Assembly: GCA_026004435.1 (NCBI GenBank)
Contig: BPJD01000003.1
Span: 62,001 to 126,000 of the forward strand
From: Patescibacteria group bacterium
GTDB lineage: Bacteria > Patescibacteriota > Microgenomatia > UBA1406 > GWC2-37-13
Direction of reading: 5' to 3'
Length of the DNA stretch: 64,000 nt
Part shown: piece by piece, positions 35,305 to 42,834 of the stretch
Layout: every line of letters begins with the position of its first letter
How positions within the stretch are numbered: the first letter of the stretch is position 1
Made by a program: the position numbers and the translations under genes
Notes under the pieces: model-generated
Told to the model about the DNA's origin: nothing
The model's input: the letters and a program-made list of their open reading frames with translations, nothing else
Database searches by the model: none

Positions 35305-37380
35305 TTAATTAAGTTTTTCAATTAATGCAAGATTGATTCTGCCAAGATCATCTATTTTGATTATCTTAACTCTGACTCTTTCTCCAACCTTAACAATCTC
35401 TGAGGGATCTTTAACAAATTTTTTACTAAGGTTTGAGACATGAATCATACCATCTTTTCCCGGAAAAAGATTTACTATTGCTCCAAATGGAAGCAGTCTA
35501 ACAACCTGCCCATCGTAGACATCTCCAACCTGAACCTCTCTAATCATATTATTTATATACTCAGCCGCTGCATTAACAGAGTCTTTATCAACTCCGCTAA
35601 TTACAGCCTGACCAGCCTCATCTATATTTATTTCAGCTCCTGTTTTGGCAATAATTGATTTAATAGTTTTGCCCCCCGGACCTATGACCTCGCCTATCTT
35701 GTCTTCAGGCAGTTTTATTACTACAATCTTAGGCGCATAACTGGAGATCTCTTTTCTAGGCGTAGACAAAACAGCTTTCATTTTGTCTAAAATAAACAGT
35801 CTGGCTTTTTTTGCTTGTTCTAATGCCTCTTGAAGCATTTGATCCGTTAGTCCTTCGTTCTTTACATCAAGCTGAACTGCTGTAATTCCTGTTTCTGATC
35901 CAGCAACTTTAAAATCCATCTCGCCTGAAAAGTCTTCTAACCCAATAATATCAGTTAAAATTTTGTAATCAGTGTCTGAACTGCTAAACAAGCCCATAGC
36001 AATACCGGCAACCATTGATTTTATAGGCACACCAGCATCCATTAGAGCCAAAGTAGAACCGCAAACAGATGCCATTGAGGTTGAACCATTGGATGATAAA
36101 ACCTCAGAAACAACTCTGATTGTGTACGGAAAGTCTTTTTCTAAAGGTAGAACAGGTATTAATGCCTTTTCAGCTAAAGCTCCATGCCCAATCTCTCTTC
36201 TAGAAGGAGATCCTAATCTGCCAACCTCACCTACTGAGTAGGGAGGCATATAGTAATGGTGCATATATCTTTTAACCTCCTGACCTTCTGAACTTTCAAT
36301 TAGTTGTTCAAGACCTGGAGCTCCAAGAGTTGCTACAGACAATACCTGCGTATTACCTCTTTGAAACAGGCCAGAACCGTGAGTTCTGGGCAGTATAGAC
36401 ACATCAACAGTTATTGGTCTAATCTCATCAAACTTTCTTGAGTCAACTCTTTTGTTGTCTTCTAAAACAGTCTTTCTAACATACTCTTTCTCAAGTTTAA
36501 AAATAATTGAGTCAACATCAGTTAGATCTGGATTCTCAGCAGTAATCTGTTCAATTAACTTTTGTTTTTCAGACAGATATTTGTCATTGTTTTTTAGTCT
36601 TAAATCAACAAGTTTGCCAACAGCATCAAGGTATTTTTCCTTAAGTTGACTAATTGAATCCTGAGATTCAGTTATCTTCATTTTTTCAACCGAAAACTCA
36701 CTGGCAAATTTAGTTAATTGTTGTATTAAGTTCTGGTTATACTCTTTTGCAGATAAAACTGCTTTTAAAAAAATTTCTTCCGGCACTTCTTTGGCCATTG
36801 ACTCAATCATTACTACTTTTTTTTCATTGCTTGCTATGAACAGATCTAAATTAGAAAACTCTTTTTCCTCTTCTGTTGGATTATTAATAAACTGATGGCT
36901 ATCTGATTGTATATAAGCTATTTCTGATCCTACAATTGGACCTTTAAAAGGTACTTTTGAAATCATTAATCCTGCTGATACTGCAAGCAAGGAAAGAAAA
37001 TCCAGCGAGTTAACTCCATCTACAGATAACTCTGTAATAATAATCTGAGTCTCATAATTAAAGTTTTTGGGGAGAAATGGTCTGATTGATCTGTCAACCA
37101 ATCTTGATCTTAGTATTACTTCATCGCTTGGCTTGCCTTCTCTTTTTATCCATCTTGAACCTTTGATTCTACCTCCAGCATAAAGTTTTTCAACATACTC
37201 AACCTGAAGCGGCACAAAATCTATGCCTTCTCTTTGCTGACCTACAACTATAGTAACCAGCAGACAGTTTCCTCCTTGTTTAGCTAAAATAGCTGAGTCA
37301 GCAGATGGTGCAAGCTGACCAACCTGCAGTACTACATCTGTTGGTTTGGTTTTTATTATGTATTCTTTAAAGTTTTTCAT
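35305..37380 (-). CDS. pnp: Polyribonucleotide nucleotidyltransferase
   Basis: PNPase, 691 residues: two RNase PH-like domains (GNCLLVTIV and YMHHYYMPPYSVGEVGRLGSPSRREIGHGALAEKAL in the second), a helical linker, a KH domain with GEVIGPGGKTIKSI and a C-terminal S1 domain (VGDVYDGQVVRLLPFGAIVNLFPGKDGMIHVS). It degrades RNA 3' to 5' by phosphorolysis. It lies 6 nt downstream of rpsO, the widely conserved pair. In E. coli the rpsO-pnp transcript is controlled by RNase III and PNPase itself; no such structure is evident in this short gap. Confidence 0.97.
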   Translation of the reverse strand: MKNFKEYIIKTKPTDVVLQVGQLAPSADSAILAKQGGNCLLVTIVVGQQREGIDFVPLQVEYVEKLYAGGRIKGSRWIKREGKPSDEVILRSRLVDRSIRPFLPKNFNYETQIIITELSVDGVNSLDFLSLLAVSAGLMISKVPFKGPIVGSEIAYIQSDSHQFINNPTEEEKEFSNLDLFIASNEKKVVMIESMAKEVPEEIFLKAVLSAKEYNQNLIQQLTKFASEFSVEKMKITESQDSISQLKEKYLDAVGKLVDLRLKNNDKYLSEKQKLIEQITAENPDLTDVDSIIFKLEKEYVRKTVLEDNKRVDSRKFDEIRPITVDVSILPRTHGSGLFQRGNTQVLSVATLGAPGLEQLIESSEGQEVKRYMHHYYMPPYSVGEVGRLGSPSRREIGHGALAEKALIPVLPLEKDFPYTIRVVSEVLSSNGSTSMASVCGSTLALMDAGVPIKSMVAGIAMGLFSSSDTDYKILTDIIGLEDFSGEMDFKVAGSETGITAVQLDVKNEGLTDQMLQEALEQAKKARLFILDKMKAVLSTPRKEISSYAPKIVVIKLPEDKIGEVIGPGGKTIKSIIAKTGAEINIDEAGQAVISGVDKDSVNAAAEYINNMIREVQVGDVYDGQVVRLLPFGAIVNLFPGKDGMIHVSNLSKKFVKDPSEIVKVGERVRVKIIKIDDLGRINLALIEKLN

Positions 37381-37386
37381 ATATTA

Positions 37387-37812
37387 TTACTTTTTCAAAC
37401 CTAATCTGGAGATCAGTTTTTGATATCTGTCTTCATCAAATTGTTTGAGATAATAAAGCAGTCTTCTTCTCTTTGATACTACCTTTAACAAACCTTTTCT
37501 TGAATGATTATCTTTTTTATTGCTTTCCAAATGTTCTACTAAATTTTCAATTTTTTTTGTAAGCAAAGCTATCTGGACCTCAGGGGAGCCTGTATCTCCT
37601 TTATGGATAGCAAACATATCAATAATCTCCTGTTTGCTGTCCGGCAGTTTAACAGCTCCGTTTTCCTTATTGGTTTTGTTATTGTCTGTTTTTTGTTTGG
37701 ACTTGCTTGTTTTGCTTTCTGATTTTGGAGTTTTTGATTCAGCAGTCTTTTTTACACTACTGGTTGTTTTTTTATCGTTATTAGTTTTATTTGTTTTCTC
37801 ATCGTTTGCCAT
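37387..37812 (-). CDS. rpsO: 30S ribosomal protein S15 with a long basic N-terminal extension
   Basis: S15 is about 89 residues in most bacteria; here the core ([27 protein letters not shown] to the end) takes residues about 59-141 and is preceded by some 55 residues made almost only of Lys, Thr, Ser, Asn and Asp. The extension has no fold signature and looks disordered. No ATG, GTG or TTG precedes the core closely, and a TATAAT ends 10 nt upstream of the ATG at 37,812, so the extension seems to be truly translated. S15 binds the central domain of 16S rRNA. Confidence 0.93.
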   Translation of the reverse strand: MANDEKTNKTNNDKKTTSSVKKTAESKTPKSESKTSKSKQKTDNNKTNKENGAVKLPDSKQEIIDMFAIHKGDTGSPEVQIALLTKKIENLVEHLESNKKDNHSRKGLLKVVSKRRRLLYYLKQFDEDRYQKLISRLGLKK

Positions 37813-37822
37813 AGTACTAGTT

Positions 37823-37828
37823 ATTATA
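37823..37828 (-). promoter_or_regulatory. -10 box of the rpsO-pnp operon
   Basis: A perfect TATAAT on the minus strand, ending 10 nt before the rpsO ATG. The position 17 nt upstream has TTGTAT, a poor -35 that abuts the palindrome at 37,851-37,868. Confidence 0.55.
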
Positions 37829-37850
37829 CATCAGACAACTTAATAATACA

Positions 37851-37868
37851 AGGTTCTTTAAAGAACCT
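37851..37868. repeat. Perfect 18-bp palindrome between the Cys-rich gene and rpsO
   Basis: AGGTTCTTTAAAGAACCT reads the same on both strands. As RNA it gives a 7-bp stem with a TTAA loop. It begins 10 nt after the stop of the Cys-rich gene and touches the -35 region of the rpsO promoter. It could be a weak terminator (no clear T-run follows) or an operator; the sequence does not decide. Confidence 0.5.
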
Positions 37869-37877
37869 AAATCAATG

Positions 37878-38288
37878 TTAAATATTACCACATTTTGCCT
37901 CACAGTCAAAGAGGTTTTCAGTGTTTTCCTGATGTTGTTCAATGCAGTTTTTAACACAGTCTCTGCAGACTGAGAACTTTTCGTTGTAAATAGGCTGACA
38001 GCTATTGTTGACTATACCGCACTGACTAAACTGCCTGCAGACATCTCCAATCACATACTCCATAGTGCAGAACTCAGCCTTCACAGGACCGCATTCTATC
38101 TCTAATCCATGACAGTTAGACACAAAACAGCCTGAACTAGAGTTAATCTGCTGGTCAGTCGGCAGCACTGCTTTATCGTCTGATTGGCTTTGATGTTGTT
38201 TAACCAGATTTTGTTGATACAAAACCAGCAATAGTATAAAAATTGTTACTATAGCAAAAATAACCAATATAACTTTGCGGTTTTTCAT
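37878..38288 (-). CDS. Small membrane-anchored cysteine-rich protein, unknown function
   Basis: A 136-residue protein not matched to any family I recognise. An N-terminal membrane helix (about 5-25) without a lipobox is followed by a Gln/Ser/Asp-rich linker and a domain with 12 cysteines between residue about 54 and the end (spacings such as CRDCVKNC and CEAKC). The even number and spacing suggest a disulphide-bonded extracytoplasmic domain or a metal-binding one. The dtd stop is 17 nt upstream, so it is probably the last gene of the metG-PBP-dtd run. Confidence 0.75.
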   Translation of the reverse strand: MKNRKVILVIFAIVTIFILLLVLYQQNLVKQHQSQSDDKAVLPTDQQINSSSGCFVSNCHGLEIECGPVKAEFCTMEYVIGDVCRQFSQCGIVNNSCQPIYNEKFSVCRDCVKNCIEQHQENTENLFDCEAKCGNI

Positions 38289-38305
38289 AAGGATAAGGTT
38301 AAATT

Positions 38306-38740
38306 TTAAATATCTAAAATTATAGTAACAGGACCATCGTTTTGCAAAGATACCTGCATATACTGGCCAAATACTCCTGTTTTAACAACTACCTTACTGC
38401 TTAACTCATTAACCACCAGTTTATAAATCTTTTTGGCTTTTTCTGGCTCCTCTGCCTGAATAAAAGAGGGTCTATTGCCTTTTTTGGTATCAGCTATTAA
38501 GGTAAACTGGGAAACTAAAAGTATCTGTCCTTTTACATCAGTCAGACTTTTGCTCATTTTATTTGCTTCATCTTCAAAGATGCGAAGTTTTACCAATTTT
38601 TCTGCCATTTTTTTAGCTTTATCTGCTGTGTCATTTTTCCTTATGCCCAATAAAACCAGTAAGCCCTTGCCGATCTCTGAGACTGTCTGTTTGTTGACCT
38701 CAACCTTAGCCCACTTAACTCTCTGAACCACTGCTCTCAT
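38306..38740 (-). CDS. dtd: D-aminoacyl-tRNA deacylase
   Basis: A 144-residue DTD-family enzyme that hydrolyses D-aminoacyl-tRNA and glycine mischarged on tRNA-Ala. The start MRAVVQRVKWAKVEV, the active-site SQFTL motif and the C-terminal NDGPVT (usually NxGPVT) are all present, along with KKGNRPSF. The ATG overlaps the end of the PBP-A gene by 26 nt. Length is normal. Confidence 0.95.
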   Translation of the reverse strand: MRAVVQRVKWAKVEVNKQTVSEIGKGLLVLLGIRKNDTADKAKKMAEKLVKLRIFEDEANKMSKSLTDVKGQILLVSQFTLIADTKKGNRPSFIQAEEPEKAKKIYKLVVNELSSKVVVKTGVFGQYMQVSLQNDGPVTIILDI

Positions 38741-41045
38741 TTTGCCTTGGTTTTAACTTATCAACATTAACAGTTGTAACAGGCAGATTTTGGTTATTGC
38801 AGTCTAGGCAGTAAAGGCCAAAAGGGTCTTCTATAATCAGCTTTTCCCGCATCTCAACAGCAGGATCATCAGGCTTTGTCAGCTGATCAGTATCTCTGTT
38901 TACTGGCACAACTCGCTTGAGATTCTCAGTTGCAGTTGGTTCTGTACCTTTTATAAAGTACTCGAATCTTATCTGACACCTATTGTCTGGATTAGGCCTT
39001 AATCCGCTTAAAATACAAATCTCAGCACCTGTTATACCATCCGGTTGAGGAGTCCAAAGATCTTCCTGGTCTTCAAGCACATAACTTATGACTCTGTTCC
39101 AGATAGATGAGGCTCCGGTTAAACCAGAAGCAATACCTTTCATTGGTGAGTTATCATTGTTGCCTACCCAGACTGCTGTTAAAAAATTTGGCGTATAGCC
39201 TATTGTCCAGTTGTCTCTTAAGTTATTGGTTGTTCCTGTTTTAACAGATACTGCTTTACCTGACACAACTAAATCAGAGTTAAAGCCAAAAGCCTGAGAT
39301 CTGGCATTGTTATCCAAAAGTATATGCGAAATTAAATAGGCTGTTTCTTTGGAAACAACTCTTTTGCCTTCAATGGCTAAATACTTTGGCGGCTGGAGAT
39401 TCTCTCTAACATTAAGTTGAAAGTTTGGGTCTTTATACTCATAAATAGTCTTACCAAGTTTGTCCTTTACAGTTAGTATTGCAATTAAATCCTTTCTTAT
39501 GCCTTGGTTGGCAAAGACTCCATAGGCTTCTGCCATATCTGTCATTCTAACCTCTCCACCGCCTAAAGTAAGAGATAATCCATACCTGCTGGGATCCTTA
39601 AAAGTATCTATGCCAAAAGCTGAAGCAGAGGCAATAAACTCTTCTACTCCGTTTAAAGCCAGCATCTTTACTGCTGGAATATTATAGGAATTAGCCAAAG
39701 CAAACCTTAAAGCAGTTGGTCCATGAAACTGGCCGTCATAGTTTACAGGACAATAGGCTTTAGGCTGGCCACTGGCAATAAAACAGGTTGGAGCGTCAAT
39801 AAAAACACTTGCTGGTGTAACTGTTTTAGTCTCAATGCCTACTGCGTAATTTAATGGTTTTATAGAAGATCCTGGTTGTCTTAAAGCTGTTGTCACATTG
39901 TATGAGCCTGAGGGTGTGGCAAAAAAATCTACTGACCCTACCATTGCCAGTATCTCTCCTGTGCTTGGCCTGGTTACTAATACTGCTGCATTTGTTACAT
40001 TCAGTTCCTTTACCTTTTCTATCTCTTCCTTTACTATCATCTCTGCTTCCTCTTGTATCTGTAAATCTAAACTTGTGTATACCCGCAGTCCTCCTTCTTC
40101 TACCATATCTTTTCCATACATCTCCTCCAGCTTCTGCCTGACATAAAAGACAAAGTGCGGTGCTTTTATCTTGATTCTGGCTGGCTTTACCTTTACTTCT
40201 TCTTTTATACTTTCTTGATACTTTGACCAACTTATATATCCTTGTTCATACATTGCCTTCAATACTGTGTCTCTTCTGATCTTGGCTAACTTGATATCAT
40301 TGTACGGCGAGTATAGTGATGGAGCTTTTGGCAGTCCTGCCAACAATGCTGCCTCTGTTAAACTTAACTCCTTTGCTCCTTTCTCAAAGTATAACTGTGA
40401 GGCTTCCTCTATTCCATAGGCTGATCCTCCGTACGGTATCTGGTTTAGGTACATCTGGAGTATCTCATCTTTGCTATAGATCCTTTCTGCCCAAAGTGCC
40501 AGTATTATCTCTTTTATCTTTCTCTCTATTGTTCTTTCTGGTGTTAATAAACTTGTCTTGATCAACTGCTGGGTTATGGTTGATCCTCCTTGCAGTTCCT
40601 GCTTTAAAACAATCTCTTTTACTGCTCTTAATATGCCTCCTATTGGCGAAACTCCATTGTGCTTGTAAAAGTCTTTGTCTTCTATTGCTATTGTTGCTTG
40701 TTTTACATACTCTGGCAGATCCTGAAGTCTTACAGGAGTTCTGTTCTCATCTCTGTATACTTCGTACAATAATCTGCCGTTTCTATCATAAATGTGGGTG
40801 GATAACGGAGTTACTTTATAATCTCTTAATAAATTAGGATTGGGTAGATCTTTTAGAATTTTAATATAAAAAACAGCTCCACCAATAAGACTAACAATAA
40901 TGAGCCCAATTACTAAAACCTTAAGGCTTAACTTAAACTTTAAAAATGATTTAAGTCTTTGTTTTAATATGTCTGACCAAATTGATTTAATCTTTGTCCA
41001 AGGCTTTACGGTTTTGTCAATTATAAAATTACGAATGTTTTTCAT
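38715..41045 (-). CDS. mrcA: Class A penicillin-binding protein (PBP-A, bifunctional)
   Basis: A 776-residue PBP1A-like enzyme: cytoplasmic basic tail, membrane helix (about 43-66), GT51 glycosyltransferase domain with catalytic Glu in IEDKDFYKHNG, GGSTITQQLIK, ERKIKEIILALWAERIYSK and QIPYGGSAYGIEEAS, then transpeptidase domain with active-site SSIK in RQPGSSIKPL, SYN in ALANSYNIPA and KTGTTNNLRDNW. It polymerises and cross-links peptidoglycan. A 436-bp stretch in the GT51 region (40,370-40,805) is almost identical, inverted, to the second PBP gene at 62,986. Codons in about 39,880-40,810 look less AT-rich than in the rest. It follows metG by 14 nt. Confidence 0.96.
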   Translation of the reverse strand: MKNIRNFIIDKTVKPWTKIKSIWSDILKQRLKSFLKFKLSLKVLVIGLIIVSLIGGAVFYIKILKDLPNPNLLRDYKVTPLSTHIYDRNGRLLYEVYRDENRTPVRLQDLPEYVKQATIAIEDKDFYKHNGVSPIGGILRAVKEIVLKQELQGGSTITQQLIKTSLLTPERTIERKIKEIILALWAERIYSKDEILQMYLNQIPYGGSAYGIEEASQLYFEKGAKELSLTEAALLAGLPKAPSLYSPYNDIKLAKIRRDTVLKAMYEQGYISWSKYQESIKEEVKVKPARIKIKAPHFVFYVRQKLEEMYGKDMVEEGGLRVYTSLDLQIQEEAEMIVKEEIEKVKELNVTNAAVLVTRPSTGEILAMVGSVDFFATPSGSYNVTTALRQPGSSIKPLNYAVGIETKTVTPASVFIDAPTCFIASGQPKAYCPVNYDGQFHGPTALRFALANSYNIPAVKMLALNGVEEFIASASAFGIDTFKDPSRYGLSLTLGGGEVRMTDMAEAYGVFANQGIRKDLIAILTVKDKLGKTIYEYKDPNFQLNVRENLQPPKYLAIEGKRVVSKETAYLISHILLDNNARSQAFGFNSDLVVSGKAVSVKTGTTNNLRDNWTIGYTPNFLTAVWVGNNDNSPMKGIASGLTGASSIWNRVISYVLEDQEDLWTPQPDGITGAEICILSGLRPNPDNRCQIRFEYFIKGTEPTATENLKRVVPVNRDTDQLTKPDDPAVEMREKLIIEDPFGLYCLDCNNQNLPVTTVNVDKLKPRQNESSGSES
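40370..40805 (-). repeat. Inverted repeat copy 1, inside PBP-A
   Basis: This block, read on the minus strand, matches 63,565-64,000 on the plus strand without gaps. I find two differences in 436 bases: partner positions 40,593/63,777 (CTG against CTA) and 40,394/63,976 (TTA against CTA), both synonymous Leu codons. Identity stops abruptly at 40,806. The other end is unknown because the second copy runs out of the window. Confidence 0.95.
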
Positions 41046-41059
41046 AGACTGGACTCAAC

Positions 41060-42490
41060 TCAATCAGTAATATTAGGAAATAAGACTGGAGCTTTTTTAA
41101 TCCTGCCTGAAACTGACTTTATAACTATATCTGCTGTTTCAGGCAAAAATGGGCTTAAAATATAACCCAGCTTAAACAGATCAGACATCCTAGCAATTAA
41201 AAAACTCCTCCTCTGATCAGATGTTTTTGTCCAAGGCTTAAAATCATCAATTGTCTTATTAAGCTTTTTTACAAATCTGTTAATTTCTGCCAGAGCTTGA
41301 AAATAATTGTAATTCTCAATTAATGACCCTAAATCAACATCGTTTAAAACAAAGTCAGGCTTTTGAGTTTGCTCAACTGCAAGATTGTCTTTTCCTGCCA
41401 TAGCTGTAAGCCTGACAACCAAGTTGCCTAGTTCATTAACCAGTTCAGATTTATAGATCTCTTCAAATCTTTGAAAGCTAAAGTCTCCATCATCTGCTGT
41501 AGGAATCTCACGCAAAAAATAATATCTGACAGCATCAACTCCGTATTTATCAACCAAATCATAAGGTGAGACGACATTGCCTAAAGTCTTGCTGATCTTT
41601 TGATGATTTATTGTCAAAAAACCATGGACAAAAACTTTGTTTGGCAAAGGCAAACCTGCGGACAACAGCATAGCAGGCCAGTAAATTAGATGAAACTTAA
41701 TAATATCCTTTCCTATAAAATGGGTTTTATTGTTATTGTTTAACCAAAAGGTTTGGTACTGTTTTGAGTCTGAATGAAAACCCAAACCAGAAATATAGTT
41801 TATAAGAGCATCAAACCAGACATAAATCTTTTGTGTAGGATCACCCGGGACATCAATTCCCCAGTTGTAGGTTCTTTCAGCAGGTCTTGAGATAGAAAAA
41901 TCTTCCAAACCTTTTGCAATAAAGTTTAGGACCTCTTTTTTTCTATACTCAGGAATGATCTTAATTTTATCTTGACTGATTATCTCAAAAAGCTGTTTCT
42001 GATATTTGCTTAAAGCAAAGAAGTAATTTTCTTCCTCAATCACCTCAAGCTGTTTTTTATGATCAGGGCAAATATTATCAGCTAGTTCGCCGTCTTTATA
42101 AAAAGCCTCACAACCAGAACAATAAAGCCCAGCATATTTTTTTTTATAGATATCAGCCTGACATAACTGCCAGAATTTTTGAGACGCTAAATGATGCTGT
42201 TTTGAAGAGGTTCTTATAAAGTTGTCAAAGCTAAGGTTTAATACTGATTTTAATCTGTAAAACTGCTGAGCATAATCATCAATCATTTGCTTTATATCAA
42301 TACCAAGCTCATTTGCTTTTTGCGCATTTTTTATAGCATTTTCATCAGTTCCTGTTAAAAAAAAAGTGTTAAAACCTAAAATTCTATAGTATCTAGCTAA
42401 TACATCAGCCTGGATCACCTCCAAGGCAAAGCCAATATGCGGACTGCCATTAACATAAGGTATGGCTGTGCTAATATATGCTTTTGACAT
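41060..42490 (-). CDS. metG: Methionyl-tRNA synthetase
   Basis: A class Ia synthetase of 476 residues from the ATG at 42,490. Motifs: YVNGSPHIGFALEVIQAD (HIGH type), a zinc knuckle with CSGCEAFYKDGELADNICPDH, and the KMSKS-type loop KISKTLGN. The anticodon-binding helices close the protein, and the C-terminal tRNA-binding domain of longer MetRS is absent. The ATG is preferred because an extended -10 (TGGTATAAT) lies 6 nt upstream; a longer in-frame reading to 42,571 would add 27 hydrophobic residues and overlap the upstream gene. It starts the metG - PBP-A - dtd - Cys-rich run. Confidence 0.95.
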   Translation of the reverse strand: MSKAYISTAIPYVNGSPHIGFALEVIQADVLARYYRILGFNTFFLTGTDENAIKNAQKANELGIDIKQMIDDYAQQFYRLKSVLNLSFDNFIRTSSKQHHLASQKFWQLCQADIYKKKYAGLYCSGCEAFYKDGELADNICPDHKKQLEVIEEENYFFALSKYQKQLFEIISQDKIKIIPEYRKKEVLNFIAKGLEDFSISRPAERTYNWGIDVPGDPTQKIYVWFDALINYISGLGFHSDSKQYQTFWLNNNNKTHFIGKDIIKFHLIYWPAMLLSAGLPLPNKVFVHGFLTINHQKISKTLGNVVSPYDLVDKYGVDAVRYYFLREIPTADDGDFSFQRFEEIYKSELVNELGNLVVRLTAMAGKDNLAVEQTQKPDFVLNDVDLGSLIENYNYFQALAEINRFVKKLNKTIDDFKPWTKTSDQRRSFLIARMSDLFKLGYILSPFLPETADIVIKSVSGRIKKAPVLFPNITD

Positions 42491-42496
42491 ATGCCA

Positions 42497-42505
42497 ATTA
42501 TACCA
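42497..42505 (-). promoter_or_regulatory. Extended -10 promoter of metG
   Basis: On the minus strand, TGG followed by TATAAT (an extended -10 of the TGn type) ends 6 nt before the metG ATG. A -35 box is weak or absent, as is common with extended -10 promoters. The metG transcript should start at the start codon or within a few bases of it. Confidence 0.6.
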
Positions 42506-42513
42506 CCTTAAAA

Positions 42514-42813
42514 TTAAAGTAAAAAAAAGATGAAAAGATAAAATAACAGCAAAATTAAGACATTCAGCCAAGACAAGCCAGCTATAAACAACACAGAAAA
42601 ACTCGCCAAGAACACAAGCATTAGCTTAATTAAATGCTTTTTTAAAAATGAAAAGATCAATAAACTCAAACCTAAAGAAAGTAAAAACACAAAACTAAGA
42701 ATTATAAAAATACTGCTTGGAGGTATATTAAAAAATATATAGCCAGCAATAGTCAAAACAATTACAGCAGCAAATAAACTTTTCCAGTTAATCACAAACT
42801 TCAGTTTGCGCAT
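42514..42813 (-). CDS. Small hydrophobic membrane protein, unknown function
   Basis: A 99-residue protein with a basic N-terminus (MRKLKF) and three or four hydrophobic helices making up almost all the rest. I do not recognise a family. It has its own ATG preceded by a TATAAT 6 nt upstream, and its stop lies 23 nt before the metG ATG. The good spacing and promoter argue that it is a real gene, though the simple composition leaves some doubt. Confidence 0.55.
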   Translation of the reverse strand: MRKLKFVINWKSLFAAVIVLTIAGYIFFNIPPSSIFIILSFVFLLSLGLSLLIFSFLKKHLIKLMLVFLASFSVLFIAGLSWLNVLILLLFYLFIFFLL

Positions 42814-42819
42814 AGATAA

Positions 42820-42827
42820 ATTATAAT
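42820..42827. promoter_or_regulatory. Shared symmetric -10 element for two divergent genes
   Basis: ATTATAAT is its own reverse complement, so it provides TATAAT on both strands: at 42,822-42,827 on the plus strand, ending 7 nt before the ATG at 42,835, and at 42,820-42,825 on the minus strand, ending 6 nt before the ATG at 42,813. One element seems to start both the glycan operon and the small membrane protein gene. Confidence 0.65.
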
Positions 42828-42834
42828 TAAGTAT

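Noticed and set aside
39832-40230. Arg/Lys-rich minus-strand ORF in another frame of PBP-A
   Set aside because: It overlaps the GT51 and linker region of a complete PBP; no start signal or conserved motif. It reflects the local base composition.
40316-40837. Leucine-rich plus-strand ORFs opposite PBP-A (and their copies opposite PBP-B at 63,548-63,997)
   Set aside because: They are antisense to well-supported GT51 coding sequence, have a composition expected from reversed codons, and appear at both places only because the DNA is duplicated.
42491-42571. N-terminal extension of MetG
   Set aside because: The extra 27 residues are unlike MetRS and would place the metG promoter inside its own coding region.
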